Assembly: GCF_900637865.1 (NCBI RefSeq)
Contig: NZ_LR134418.1
Coordinates: 124,001 to 188,000 of the forward strand
DNA length: 64,000 nucleotides
Direction of reading: 5' to 3'
Source: Legionella adelaidensis
Lineage (GTDB): Bacteria > Pseudomonadota > Gammaproteobacteria > Legionellales > Legionellaceae
Shown: positions 30,601-37,151 of the stretch, one piece after another
How the letters are laid out: each line of letters starts with the position of its first letter
Position numbering within the stretch: position 1 is the stretch's first letter
Notes under the pieces: model-generated
What the model saw: only the letters and a program-made list of their open reading frames with translations
What the model was told of the DNA's origin: nothing
The model's database searches: none
Translations under genes and position numbers: made by a program

Positions 30601-30649
30601 TGAAGAAGAAATTGATAAAGAATCGCACATTGGTATTGACACGCGATAA
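21617..30649 (+). CDS. Giant SecA-motor protein (3,010 aa), putative Dot/Icm effector
   Basis: I know no characterised homologue. The C-terminal third is a SecA-type DEAD motor: Walker A GTGEGKS (2098-2104), LLLDEADKTYFD with DEAD at 2203-2206, TGTSGS (2420), STDMIGRGTDI (2547 on) and QIIGRSGRFG (2583-2592). These carry SecA-specific wording and spacing close to SecA. The N-terminal 290 residues hold a compact alpha/beta domain faintly like CE-clan peptidases, then a leucine-rich-repeat-like stretch near 475-510. Residues about 600-2080 are long helical repeats with the GFLLK box at 687. A glycine-rich hydrophobic hairpin lies at about 2852-2917. The tail is acidic, with DEEEIDKE about 12-19 residues from the end, resembling the E-block of Dot/Icm substrates. 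Export is inference. Confidence 0.85.
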   Translation: MKIEANILDQLFEIYKESLGVHADIPLDKKPFIAAFQFIENHQVDTFDWEALSQSPAQADLVALLKKCITVENDHLAFDELAASAALIPFEQALDRSQKLYLARDVETTGIQEKYLKSQLSSHEPLTELDIKRFIVNTGMQEHIHVISSPAHMGLFLNNTRIKHQDDHEPYSVAFMVNTTSETTTPNWVSVNITINPLSNSVTYTANSGHPLNITQKAALEDFINKGIKFEGTTIAGETFTAFPGAKITGKIASSDSGKLHGYKTLHALYKDKALEDFVADNARAQEFAGLGDDIQATKQFVYQVELEAIQVNDDEVDILEKPLQDALQLGKVKKEVLQEQFDLLNFSISTVAAQQHPLVGEQLAEFQLYHKKVTFPGQQPEPLLSSIDYQQFLLLIHEKLKKSGTAKQLDEMVIACYDNAAIQGLIAYNETNAPVPFKTLTLNLDNLSLDTENARHSFLFHLKTMLLTMSDSNLSALKFIDTKNQMTEEMVEEIARFVANRPIAMDITLPAPFQNSKAQKNIDEATSDTIRSKNIAAFGKQASVSQELPEARQEVRKRPRMGSKQNLAIDIELQQEQQVEVAVDASAEQGGQTGDLEASDAELYTIFKFQAALSAGEFSNASKSFLVDSSQQEAFQLWLNWTGALTLEEALRPDTGFQISKTACAELLRHKDKFQYGIDFSNLPPGFLLKTEGPTTYIHFDENFKLLAEYNPLQVQANEFTSEKPLPHSLFKKWLAAVSPTDSIKLAWDKIDAAEYNKIAQQTFKQFLPQLLLLDQTELAHLFALSFDQDTFRPQQFRFLLENSRQLQTVLTANPKDKNIDKVLTELFSGQKKEALDFINGYSEKMPAKEKHLITLLVHDDPSLLQKVTYLLDLVPTINLNALLQLHLQLGEKGIEQLTKLAESDLTLFKELDETVFAQTKSYVPVLTEEYSDAINAIKGFSANEKVWWNTLLQQHCKAQNDVNLVDMVNAFKAFKEKLKTFETHDEKPLALPPSCAITGVKSLPVALSRILNLLEHSSKQNRHAQWALIGQLDLSSNGAIKLAKPDVKKWAFITPEMRVSSPHETQGNVFASVTQYSAPTRWNKIKAADPADLYENFFRFVAYQEKNGQLPLDFYRHTHQALSDSGLSLEVKKELYPLIAAATTKVTNVSSIKLEEAIRDVDHLIKLFVDTPLPGITPAGLKENARLTITKLLSSLREVPSLVVLNRLVSLISSSLSGPISIARNLSKLERANNDLNRHVESYGSCVYEGLKDYSAEEYNNPQLFFEHMAVVNRIAEALEDNDLDAQLLMRMISSFQITPENIDIVLDNNFSDVKGVNRKRRNEALLLLRNLSVVNHPELRPLTFADLTAILDAVDHTPKAVIDVLKGFQLSGTQPLAAYFPEDILENYGKEGIPEDIARLIATNFSEQQQGQISKLLLRFSQPGDNLHYGELVNKIIAITKTLASVEKNIFVSKLTGSPGLLVNPQALSDENNYFVKLLDSITAKGSPSEFLNFVASERDLFHHASQEAIDAFFVTAQSGEKTIPALAQKFLVYQDRIVPGIKEIENLVIAQLDLSPRLHRVLLKTPVEQLTAGSNVVHDKKHLITTQERELAGVLKAIQNGDSIDLNTIRITTSHFAKEANLEKNDSIIQYQSTLREINKPKNITLEDMGRISQNPAAILLFAYLNDSLPEQERIAFEKRYKEKIEKQFETHPSILLNKDFIPFLQNNPEFFNAMVAKDMLTAAGSPDLLEDDKKLGLLFEGLEKDLQTVADLKNQTATLHQELKEMDAELSKYPFVLVSLFKKINTLAAANPTSKRQFLELYDRYLDHYSPEKHGELLKYLDDFVSRLEKSFETIEDKNIVLSLCLQFNNDKDENFQPEKLLQLLDIVDSVAEKHRLTLLKIAVALINNEKDFTLKEFKELSELAHAKPELADALTTIYKKAPFPTIEQIKTWHELADKSRDYALTMHDLHKTYDKAPCHRELFYHGDPLNGFHISKAQEQLRQFKGLKQDVINIEAFKAKTDAMRDKNSDELLSILAKFNPKNPSYDPALAKDYDTLVAVAAELLHRSKGKDEKDMVTGDFALGSSMEINTTQYLAILSSLKTPGHVTSQIGTGEGKSRIMMISIACQNALGKTVDFVTSDAQLATRDFVEYQAYFEMMGAKSSMIFANTDPSQYQIGGINFSDPSNLSLFRNKARSLGKGELVLDPDERSRALLLDEADKTYFDVADTRFNFSTESDENIRGMSFVYSLLMEYFAQETVALSTPLNDKTSISPLDLYYENIDLSREKFLQFASGKCKSSDLMRLKALSNEQIEQWQVSAVTACQLKFKEDFVIEPDVLISTAHGPRISSEAQLLFANRVSKSSKFSFGVHQCLHAGLNIARNNLDAVKDLNLRTALSRCENPFFVQDEKQIVYSSTSKNLLDDYAKGTLKAVTGTSGSIIERQEAEALYGLATQQRLGKMQFVDVPRDKGMNRIDRAIRLMGNQRQQINTLVDQIKIARSKNQPILIIAENDEESEFLFKKLGEVFKNDSKLQHIHSQLSSKDEKELTGKAGFPGQITVSTDMIGRGTDISLKGGAKAHGLNVMVTYLPRPRDLAQIIGRSGRFGAMGETSLVLDKQRLKKELGKTTLTDGFYANTEAYIEREQALMDRKKQCERLIKNTVGDFRRSLTNSFFDDMLKQVDKGEQKKLLPAWTTFFDKSDKAWNEQWPHIQKELLAEEINVAKINLLFHDYENNVQKLWTNLKRTIQDTEVVCLDGKHPVEKLVDTVPHLELNDKTKKLLTSFSLSKYSLDTWKVYDRYDPGHEGRAVKYSHWSVPFIASLKGYANLLPFVNFSEARRPFANFRAWLEGHGQLFPDFRASPNKGKIIGGTLLGLIGAAIGVALVLTGVLAPLGIAVFGLSSVVTSAIVLGGAGLVAGTLTGLGAGAITDKLTRGGETTKDTTLASEDMQELSPDEEADVPESYAVLHGVGVADVHRSHQTDQREDEVVDALQVQTLEENPRKTVDKIDEEEIDKESHIGIDTR

Positions 30650-30696
30650 CTCGATTTCGCGCTAAAATATCATAGATTATAATGGGGATTAAATAT

Positions 30697-31749
30697 ATGA
30701 GTAAAATGGCGATGATTAAAGGTGCTTTTCTTGATTTTCAAGAGAATGGAAAAACTTTAGTAAGTTATTTTGCAGAGATGGGTCATCATGAAATTGTAAG
30801 GTATCTCATTGAAGAATTGGGAGGAAAGTGGGAAGATGCTTTTTATGGATATGCATTAGCACGTAACCGTGATCAGATTTTAGCTCTACTTAGAGAGTGT
30901 CCTGAAGAAAGAAAAGGTATGTGCATTGAACAGGCCATAAGAGGTTTTGCGCAAGTAGAAGATTTCGAGTCTGTTGGAGCTATTGATGAAACGAGGAGTT
31001 ACAAACCTTTTTATTTATTAGGCCGTGCCCAATCAGGAAAAAAAGAAAGCGTTGTTACTATGGTCAACCGTGAGATTCGCTTGTTTGCAAAAGCGGTAGA
31101 AGGCTTTGCCAGCGCGAATCAAGGAACTCAGTTGATTGCCTTTATAGAGGGTACTCGTTTTTACCCGCAAGCCATTTATCATGCCGCTAAATCAGGACAT
31201 TCCGATTTAGTTAATGAATTATTAAAGAAATGTGGCATTTCTCCAAGTACAAAAGTCAATCCTAAAAATCTCCGTAATGCTAAAGAAATCGATATATACG
31301 GTTTATTTAATCATGCTGTAAAAGGATATTTAGCTGGACGACACTTCAGAGAAGCAGGCGATTTCATTGAGCGCGGGGCAAGTTATACGCAAGCCATGGG
31401 TGAGCTAAACGATAGTTCAGGTATGCCTGATACGGCATTATTTTTAACATTTCTTGCTCATATAAAAAACGAAGCTAAAAGACAGGAAATTGCAGAACAC
31501 ATGTTGCGCCAAGCTGATTTAACCGATTCGTTACGCCTTAATGCAGAAACTTTTGAGCAGCTTGAAAATATCATTCAGGAAATGTCCAATTCTAGATTAA
31601 ATTATATAGAGGCATCGCAAAAAACACCGGAAGAGGAAGGTACCGGTGGTGAAGTTACCCTCTCCTATCTCGCTAAAGTGGTCCAAAATGAATTACCTTA
31701 TTATGGACCTCCAGACTTTGAAGGCCCAGGTTTAATGGCTTCCTCTTAA
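30697..31749 (+). CDS. Ankyrin-like repeat protein, unknown function
   Basis: This 350-aa protein is mostly helical. At least two sections read as degenerate ankyrin repeats: LVSYFAEMGHHEIVRYLIEE near the N-terminus and AIYHAAKSGHSDLVNELLKK at about 160-180. No catalytic motif, signal peptide or membrane segment is visible. The C-terminus has a TPEEEGTGGE stretch about 30 residues from the end. It starts 47 nt after the giant SecA-motor gene on the same strand with no terminator between, so the two are likely co-transcribed. The frame opens at 30682, but GGGG is well placed for the ATG at 30697. Ankyrin-type proteins are common Dot/Icm effectors, so that is a reasonable guess. Confidence 0.78.
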   Translation: MSKMAMIKGAFLDFQENGKTLVSYFAEMGHHEIVRYLIEELGGKWEDAFYGYALARNRDQILALLRECPEERKGMCIEQAIRGFAQVEDFESVGAIDETRSYKPFYLLGRAQSGKKESVVTMVNREIRLFAKAVEGFASANQGTQLIAFIEGTRFYPQAIYHAAKSGHSDLVNELLKKCGISPSTKVNPKNLRNAKEIDIYGLFNHAVKGYLAGRHFREAGDFIERGASYTQAMGELNDSSGMPDTALFLTFLAHIKNEAKRQEIAEHMLRQADLTDSLRLNAETFEQLENIIQEMSNSRLNYIEASQKTPEEEGTGGEVTLSYLAKVVQNELPYYGPPDFEGPGLMASS

Positions 31750-31980
31750 CTTTGCTCTGGCATAATAATCAAAGTTTTCTTTCCCGACTAATCAAGAATC
31801 GCGATTGCGGGGTGCAAAAATTCAGAGTCTGTAATGTATTCCGCGAGAGCAGCAGCAAAACTATACCCATTATCTTTTTTGGAAGAGCATGGGTATATGT
31901 TAAATCATCCAATATAAGAAATGACGCGGTAAGAAATTACCTGCTATGATTTAACTAGAAAGGATGACACAGGGACTTAC

Positions 31981-32553
31981 ATGAAAACAACGTATATTAG
32001 TTTTTCTCTTTACTTTTTGCTCATCACATCTGCTTTCGCCGACTCTTTTTACTGCCCACAACATAGTGCATTTATCAATATTGGCATGACGCAAGATCAA
32101 GTTGTAGCCGCCTGCGGGGTACCACTTAGCAAGCAAGCTTCTAACGCCCCAGTGACTCAAAGGGTTCCCGTAAAACAATTAATTTATACAACTTTAAACC
32201 AAGGAGCGGTATATCCAGGTCTCGATAATATCTACAATATGTGGTCCATACCGAGTGGGCAAACCGGTGTAAATGTTGAGGTAGATATTATTGATAATAA
32301 AGTTGCTAATGTTCGCATAAATGGTTCTTCTTCCAATGCCGTTTCCCTTTGTGGAGGCACTAATATTGAAATAGGTTCTGCAGAAAATTTGGTATATCAA
32401 GCCTGTGGCAACCCCACTATGGTTAACAACACCTACATTAATCAACCAGTTCCCAGTAATAGCAAACCCGAAGTTTGGGTTTATCAAGTTGATCAATTTC
32501 ATTCCCCTTATAGCTTGACTTTTGTTAATGGCAAACTAGAATCCATCGATTAG
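31981..32553 (+). CDS. Secreted protein with duplicated DUF2845-like module
   Basis: The 190-aa product has a clear signal peptide (residues 1-20, hydrophobic LYFLLITSAFA then D), so it is probably periplasmic or secreted. The mature part has two similar halves. Each begins with a Cys and an INIGM/IEIGS turn, then V-x-x-A/Q-CG-x-P (QDQVVAACGVP and ENLVYQACGNP), and ends in a short beta region with a V-I/TF-x-N/D-x-K pattern. This layout is like DUF2845/BamE-fold lipoprotein-type domains. Function is unknown. The 231 bp before it hold only a short unconvincing open frame. Confidence 0.8.
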   Translation: MKTTYISFSLYFLLITSAFADSFYCPQHSAFINIGMTQDQVVAACGVPLSKQASNAPVTQRVPVKQLIYTTLNQGAVYPGLDNIYNMWSIPSGQTGVNVEVDIIDNKVANVRINGSSSNAVSLCGGTNIEIGSAENLVYQACGNPTMVNNTYINQPVPSNSKPEVWVYQVDQFHSPYSLTFVNGKLESID

Positions 32554-32595
32554 AGAGAAAGCATAGTTCGCAATGATAGGTTTTGAGGGTTATAT

Positions 32596-32880
32596 ATGAG
32601 TGAAAATATTGAAGATTTAACCGTTTCCTACTCAGAAAATGGTAAGGAAACGGTAAAAGAATTGGACAAATGTATTTTAACAAAAGGTGCATGGACTACT
32701 ATTATTTTTCGTTATCAAGACTGGGATAATTCAAAAAACGAATATGGTCCTCCTAAATTTTCTATAAGACGATATCAAAAAAAGAATAATCAATATTGGC
32801 AAAAATCGAAATTTACTATTTCCAGTAACGATCAGGCCAAAAAGATTATTAGTATATTATCGGAATGGATAGAAAAATAA
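32596..32880 (+). CDS. Conserved small hypothetical protein (94 aa)
   Basis: This short acidic-then-basic protein has no signal peptide. The central part, KGAWTTIIFRYQDWD then FSIRRYQKKNNQYW and a closing helix QAKKIISILSEWIEK, suggests a beta-sheet plus a C-terminal helix. That order recalls PC4/YdbC-type single-strand nucleic-acid binders, but the resemblance is weak. It follows the secreted 190-aa gene by 42 nt on the same strand and meets lptG tail to tail. Confidence 0.7.
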   Translation: MSENIEDLTVSYSENGKETVKELDKCILTKGAWTTIIFRYQDWDNSKNEYGPPKFSIRRYQKKNNQYWQKSKFTISSNDQAKKIISILSEWIEK

Positions 32881-32893
32881 GAATACCAAAATA

Positions 32894-33964
32894 CTATCTT
32901 ACTCTCTTAATTAAATATAATCCCAAGAGTGCAAATAAAAACGTAGGGGCAAAAGCCGCAACTTCTGCAGGCCATTGGAAAACTTGACCGATAGGGCCAA
33001 AGAAGCGATTAATAATATGGAAACCAAACCCTACCGTTGCACCTGCCAATAACTTTGAACCCATAGTAGAAGATCGTAAAGGCCCAAATATAAAAGGAAT
33101 GGCCAAGATCATCATTACCACTGTAGTAAACGGTTGTATAATACGTTGCCAAAAAGATAGTTTAAAACTAAATAAAGCATGGTGGTCCATCTTCTGATCA
33201 TGAAGAAAATGGCGCAATTCAGAAAGAGTCATCTCCTCCGACTCTTTCCCACTCATATTTAAGAGACCGGGTTTCAAAGGAACTTCCCAAACCATCTTTT
33301 TAATTTGCTTGGTCTCTGTATGATCATCATAGAGTCGCGTTTCAGCTACATCACTTGCTATCCAGTTGTTATTAACTAAACGCACCTGATTAATCAAACG
33401 GGCAAATTGAAGGTTATGTTTCTCATCAAAATGGAATTGATTTACATTTTGTAATGTATTGTTAGGTTGTAGAGAACCTACCGCAATAAAATTATTTTCA
33501 TAACGTAGCCATATGCCTTTGGAGGTACGAAACGCTTGACCACTACTTAAAGCTTGTAAACGTTGATCGGTTCCTAATTGCGCTAAACGCGGAACAATCG
33601 TTTCACTGAGGGCCGTTACAATAAGAATTACAATCAAAGCTGCTTTCAATACTGCCACGGTTACTTGACCAATTGACATTCCTGCAGCTCGCATAACCAC
33701 TAACTCGCGGTGATTAGCCATTATTCCTAATCCAATCAAGCTCCCTAATAAACTTGCCATAGGAAAAAACAGATAGACTTGGTAGGGCATTTGTAACAAA
33801 ACAAAAAAAGCGGCTTGCACAAATCCATAATTGGCCTTTCCTAAATCATCCAGCTGGTTTACAAACAAAATAAAAATTTGTAAACCAGAAAGCATTAAAG
33901 TAACCAAGCCAATCGAGGCAAGAATAGTTTTCGCTATGTAGCGATCAAGAATTCGATTTTTCAT
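32894..33964 (-). CDS. lptG: LPS export permease LptG
   Basis: LptG is one of two membrane subunits of the LptB2FG transporter that extracts lipopolysaccharide from the inner membrane. The 356-aa product has the YjgP/YjgQ layout: three membrane segments at the N-terminus (RYIAKTILASIGLV start), a periplasmic beta-jellyroll (about 130-260) and three C-terminal segments, with GFGFHIINRFFGPIGQV in the fifth. It overlaps lptF by 4 nt (ATGA), so the subunits are made in step. Confidence 0.94.
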   Translation of the reverse strand: MKNRILDRYIAKTILASIGLVTLMLSGLQIFILFVNQLDDLGKANYGFVQAAFFVLLQMPYQVYLFFPMASLLGSLIGLGIMANHRELVVMRAAGMSIGQVTVAVLKAALIVILIVTALSETIVPRLAQLGTDQRLQALSSGQAFRTSKGIWLRYENNFIAVGSLQPNNTLQNVNQFHFDEKHNLQFARLINQVRLVNNNWIASDVAETRLYDDHTETKQIKKMVWEVPLKPGLLNMSGKESEEMTLSELRHFLHDQKMDHHALFSFKLSFWQRIIQPFTTVVMMILAIPFIFGPLRSSTMGSKLLAGATVGFGFHIINRFFGPIGQVFQWPAEVAAFAPTFLFALLGLYLIKRVR

Positions 33965-35037
33965 GCAGGCTTCACTTGATTACGTTTGATAAGGCCTATC
34001 CCCAAAATCGCCACTGCCAGATGCAGACCCCACATGCCAATCCAGGTGGGCATTTTTCCATCGATAATCCAATCTTTGGCAACAAAAATAAAATTCGCAT
34101 AAATAATATAAAGAACAATCGCAGGTAATATTTTGGCAAACTTACCCGAGCGAGGATTAACACGACTCAGTGGTACACCTACTAATGTAAGAGTAAAGAT
34201 CATAATAGGAACGGCAAGCCGCCATTGTAATTCCGCTGCTTTTTTATGATCGGGGTTATTGAGTGGAAGCAAGGACGCAGTTGATGCTGTGCGAATATCA
34301 TTTTTTCCACCCATTACCGGATGTGGCAATCGCGCCTTATAATTTTCAAATTCAGCCACTTGAAAATCAGAAGCTCCTGGCACGCCTTGATAAGCTTTGC
34401 CCTTTTGGAAATTGACATAATCCTCCCGGGTACCTGCATCAGTATGGGCATAGCCCTTTTCAGCGCGAATAATATTCCATTGTGCCTTTCCCTCTTTCTC
34501 TTCAATCTTGGCAAGGAAAATGTTTTTAGCCACAGTATGAGCACGATTCATGGATTCTACATAATAAACTTGTCCCCCAGGAATCTCATTAAAGCGTTCC
34601 GGGACAATGGTTTGAATAAGCGTTTTGATACCAGTGGTCTTTAAGAGTTTTGCCCGTTCAATAGCGATATAAGGACTTACCCAAATCATCAGGACAGTTA
34701 CAACCAAAGCTACAAAGCTTGCTAAGTAAAAACTATGTCTTAATAATTTGCCAGGACTATAACCACAAGCTTGCAAAACAGTCATTTCACTTTCAGCATA
34801 CAAACGCCCATATGCGACTAATAATGCCACATAAAAGCCTAAGGGAAGCAGTAGCCCAATTAAGTTGGGTAATTCTAGCGCCATTAATTTCATAATGAAC
34901 ATAGCAGGAATTTGCCCACTCGCCGCACGATTTAAATAGCGTACGAATTGATTACTCATAAATATGAGCAACAATATCGTGGTTAAGGCAGCTAACGTGA
35001 CGAACACTTCTTTGGCTAAATAGCGGAAAATGATCAC
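33961..35037 (-). CDS. lptF: LPS export permease LptF
   Basis: LptF is the partner of LptG. The 358-aa product starts MIIFRYLAKEVFVTLAAL, has three membrane segments, the SEMTVLQACGYSPGKLL coupling helix that contacts the LptB ATPase, a periplasmic domain (about 125-260) and three more segments with the VGVPLSRVNPRSGKFAKI turn. It is first in the lptF-lptG unit and divergent from holC across about 100 bp. Confidence 0.95.
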   Translation of the reverse strand: MIIFRYLAKEVFVTLAALTTILLLIFMSNQFVRYLNRAASGQIPAMFIMKLMALELPNLIGLLLPLGFYVALLVAYGRLYAESEMTVLQACGYSPGKLLRHSFYLASFVALVVTVLMIWVSPYIAIERAKLLKTTGIKTLIQTIVPERFNEIPGGQVYYVESMNRAHTVAKNIFLAKIEEKEGKAQWNIIRAEKGYAHTDAGTREDYVNFQKGKAYQGVPGASDFQVAEFENYKARLPHPVMGGKNDIRTASTASLLPLNNPDHKKAAELQWRLAVPIMIFTLTLVGVPLSRVNPRSGKFAKILPAIVLYIIYANFIFVAKDWIIDGKMPTWIGMWGLHLAVAILGIGLIKRNQVKPA

Positions 35038-35141
35038 GATCGTTTTTTACTAATCTCGTTTTGAAAAAGAATCTATTATATAGCATTGAAAGAAAAAGGT
35101 GTGTAAACTTTTACCTTTCTTTCTGGCATTTTTTGTAGTCC

Positions 35142-35573
35142 ATGACACCAATTCGTGTTGATTTTTATCTCCTACCCACTAATGATGTAAACACAGTTTG
35201 GCTAACTGCTTGTCGCTTGGTGGAAAAAGCATACCTTCGCGGGCATCGTGTTTTTATCTTTTGTGATTCACAAACAGACGCCCATAAAATCGATGAGTTA
35301 TTGTGGACTTTTAAGGAAGACAGCTTTATTCCTCATAATTTGCAAGGAGAAGGTCCAGAACCACCCCCTGCGGTGCAAATTGGTTTTAGTAGTGAACCAA
35401 GAGGCTACAATGACATATTGCTCAATTTATCAAAATCTATTCCCAGCTTTACTGGACGTTTTAAACGAATTATAGAAATTGTAAATGGAACGGAAGACGC
35501 AAAGGAAGTAAGTCGACAGCATTATCGAGAATATCGTTCCAAACAATATAATCTACATACACACGTCTTATAA
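35142..35573 (+). CDS. holC: DNA polymerase III chi subunit
   Basis: Chi links the clamp loader to SSB at the replication fork. The 143-aa product has the family pattern: an early VDFYLLP strand, a helix with WLTACRLVEKAYLRGHRVFI, the CDSQTDAHKIDELLWTF segment and a GYNDILLNL region before the C-terminal helix. Family length is about 140-150 aa. In most gammaproteobacteria holC follows pepA directly; here the M17 gene lies on the opposite strand, tail to tail, with a palindromic element between. Confidence 0.93.
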   Translation: MTPIRVDFYLLPTNDVNTVWLTACRLVEKAYLRGHRVFIFCDSQTDAHKIDELLWTFKEDSFIPHNLQGEGPEPPPAVQIGFSSEPRGYNDILLNLSKSIPSFTGRFKRIIEIVNGTEDAKEVSRQHYREYRSKQYNLHTHVL

Positions 35574-35585
35574 ATCGTAGATACT

Positions 35586-35766
35586 GAGAATAGGCGCATT
35601 TTTCCACAGAACTCGCAGTATTGTTCAAGATTGAGCAGGTTTTTTACAAACCCTCTGACGCCAAGGATGGCGTCTGAGAGCTCCAGGATGGCTTTATACG
35701 TGTTTGTAAAACCCAACTTAATCTTGAACAATAACTTTACAAAGTAGCAAAATGCGCCTATTCCTT
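35586..35766. repeat. MITE-like element with about 70-bp imperfect inverted arms
   Basis: The gap between convergent holC and the aminopeptidase gene is filled by one large inverted repeat. GAATAGGCGCATTTT at the left recurs as its exact complement at the right. TATTGTTCAAGATT, closer in, does the same, and ACAAAC/GTTTGT pair further in. The centre holds a smaller hairpin (TGACGCCA/TGGCGTC). No open frame is present. It may be a mobile MITE-like element or a very stable 3'-UTR hairpin. Confidence 0.85.
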
Positions 35767-35786
35767 AGTTCAAAGATACTTAAGCT

Positions 35787-37145
35787 TTATCCGTAACGAT
35801 GTGATAAATAATTAGTCATCGCTAATACTGCCATCGCTTCACCCCCTTCAGGCTTTCCAGGTTTGTTAACTAGATTCCATGCCATAATATCAAAGTGCAC
35901 CCATGGAATACCTTCTTTAACGAAACGTTGTAAAAACAATCCGGCTAAAATAGCTCCTGCATAAGGGGAAGTACTGGAATTGGTTAAATCTGCAATAGAA
36001 GAATCTAACAAACTTTCGTAGGGTTTATATAAAGGCATACGCCAAACCGGGTCGCCTGCTTCATTTCCAGCCAGAGTCACATCTTGTGCCAATTTATCAT
36101 CATTAGAAAACATGGCTGAAATTTCTGTCCCTACGGAAACCCTTGCTGAGGTGGTTAAAGTAGCAAAATCAATAATTAACTCAGGGTTCTCTTCACAGGC
36201 TTTTACCAGAGCATCGGCCAGCACCAATCTTCCTTCAGCGTCAGTATTTTCAATTTCTACCCGCAAACCATTGCGCATGGTTAAAATATCACCAGGTCGA
36301 TAAGAATCATTGCTAATGGCATTTTCCACTGCAGGGATTAACACCTGCAAATGAATAGGTAACTTTTTAGCCATTAAAATAGCGGCCAAACCAATGACTT
36401 GTGCAGCCCCGCCCATGTCTTTTTTCATAAGACGCATGCCTGCTGGTTGCTTGATATCTAATCCGCCAGAATCAAAACATACCCCCTTCCCTACTAATGT
36501 AATCTTTGGATGGGTTCTATCACCCCAAGTCAGCGAAAGTAAGCGAGGGGCGGCACTGGCTGCACGGCCCACTGCATGAATAGCCGGAAAATTATTTTTT
36601 AATAAATCTTCTCCTACCCACTCCTCAAACTCTGCATTGAATTTTTTTGCTAAATGGGCAACCACTTCTCCCAATTCTTTTGGTCCTAAATCACTCGCGG
36701 GAGTATTAATTAAATCGCGGATAAGAAAAATAGCATCGGCTTCCTTTAAAACGTCTTCCAGTTTTTCTGGAGTAACCGCTAACAAACGCGGTTTTATTTC
36801 GATATTTTTATATTTGTCAAAACGGTATTGAGCCAATGACCATGCTAATAAGGCTGATTTTGAAAGTTGCGCTGTAGAGTAAGTACCTTTGGGAAGACGA
36901 TTTAGCGCATGAGCCACAGCCAGATTATCTTGACCTTCCATTGAACCCACGAATGCTTTTTCAATACCCCCCTCCTGGGAATGCAATAAAGCAACTTCTC
37001 CAAGTTTTCCTGTAAATTGTTGGGCATTCAGAAACTTTAGTTCAAAAGAAGACAGTGAAGTATCATTTTTCCATTGATCTTTTTTTAATAAAATTAAAGG
37101 AATAGAATTCTCATAATTGGTGCTGTAGAAAAGACTTGCTTGCAT
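35787..37145 (-). CDS. M17 family leucyl aminopeptidase
   Basis: This cytosolic two-metal enzyme removes N-terminal residues from peptides. The 452-aa product has the M17 catalytic half intact: LVGKGVCFDSGGLDIKQPAG, the MKKDMGGAAQVIG metal-ligand segment and the NTDAEGRLVLADAL signature. The N-terminal domain is shorter and unlike E. coli PepA (503 aa), so it belongs to the shorter subfamily and I leave out the pepA symbol. It lies 6 nt after murJ's stop on the same strand, so the two may share a transcript. Confidence 0.93.
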   Translation of the reverse strand: MQASLFYSTNYENSIPLILLKKDQWKNDTSLSSFELKFLNAQQFTGKLGEVALLHSQEGGIEKAFVGSMEGQDNLAVAHALNRLPKGTYSTAQLSKSALLAWSLAQYRFDKYKNIEIKPRLLAVTPEKLEDVLKEADAIFLIRDLINTPASDLGPKELGEVVAHLAKKFNAEFEEWVGEDLLKNNFPAIHAVGRAASAAPRLLSLTWGDRTHPKITLVGKGVCFDSGGLDIKQPAGMRLMKKDMGGAAQVIGLAAILMAKKLPIHLQVLIPAVENAISNDSYRPGDILTMRNGLRVEIENTDAEGRLVLADALVKACEENPELIIDFATLTTSARVSVGTEISAMFSNDDKLAQDVTLAGNEAGDPVWRMPLYKPYESLLDSSIADLTNSSTSPYAGAILAGLFLQRFVKEGIPWVHFDIMAWNLVNKPGKPEGGEAMAVLAMTNYLSHRYG

Positions 37146-37151
37146 TTACTT

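Noticed and set aside
31752-31949. 65-aa open frame between the ankyrin-like gene and the secreted protein gene
   Set aside because: No ribosome site, composition unlike a protein (many Arg, Cys and Ser in short runs), and it lies in an AT-rich spacer; the 231-bp gap shows no other feature I can name.
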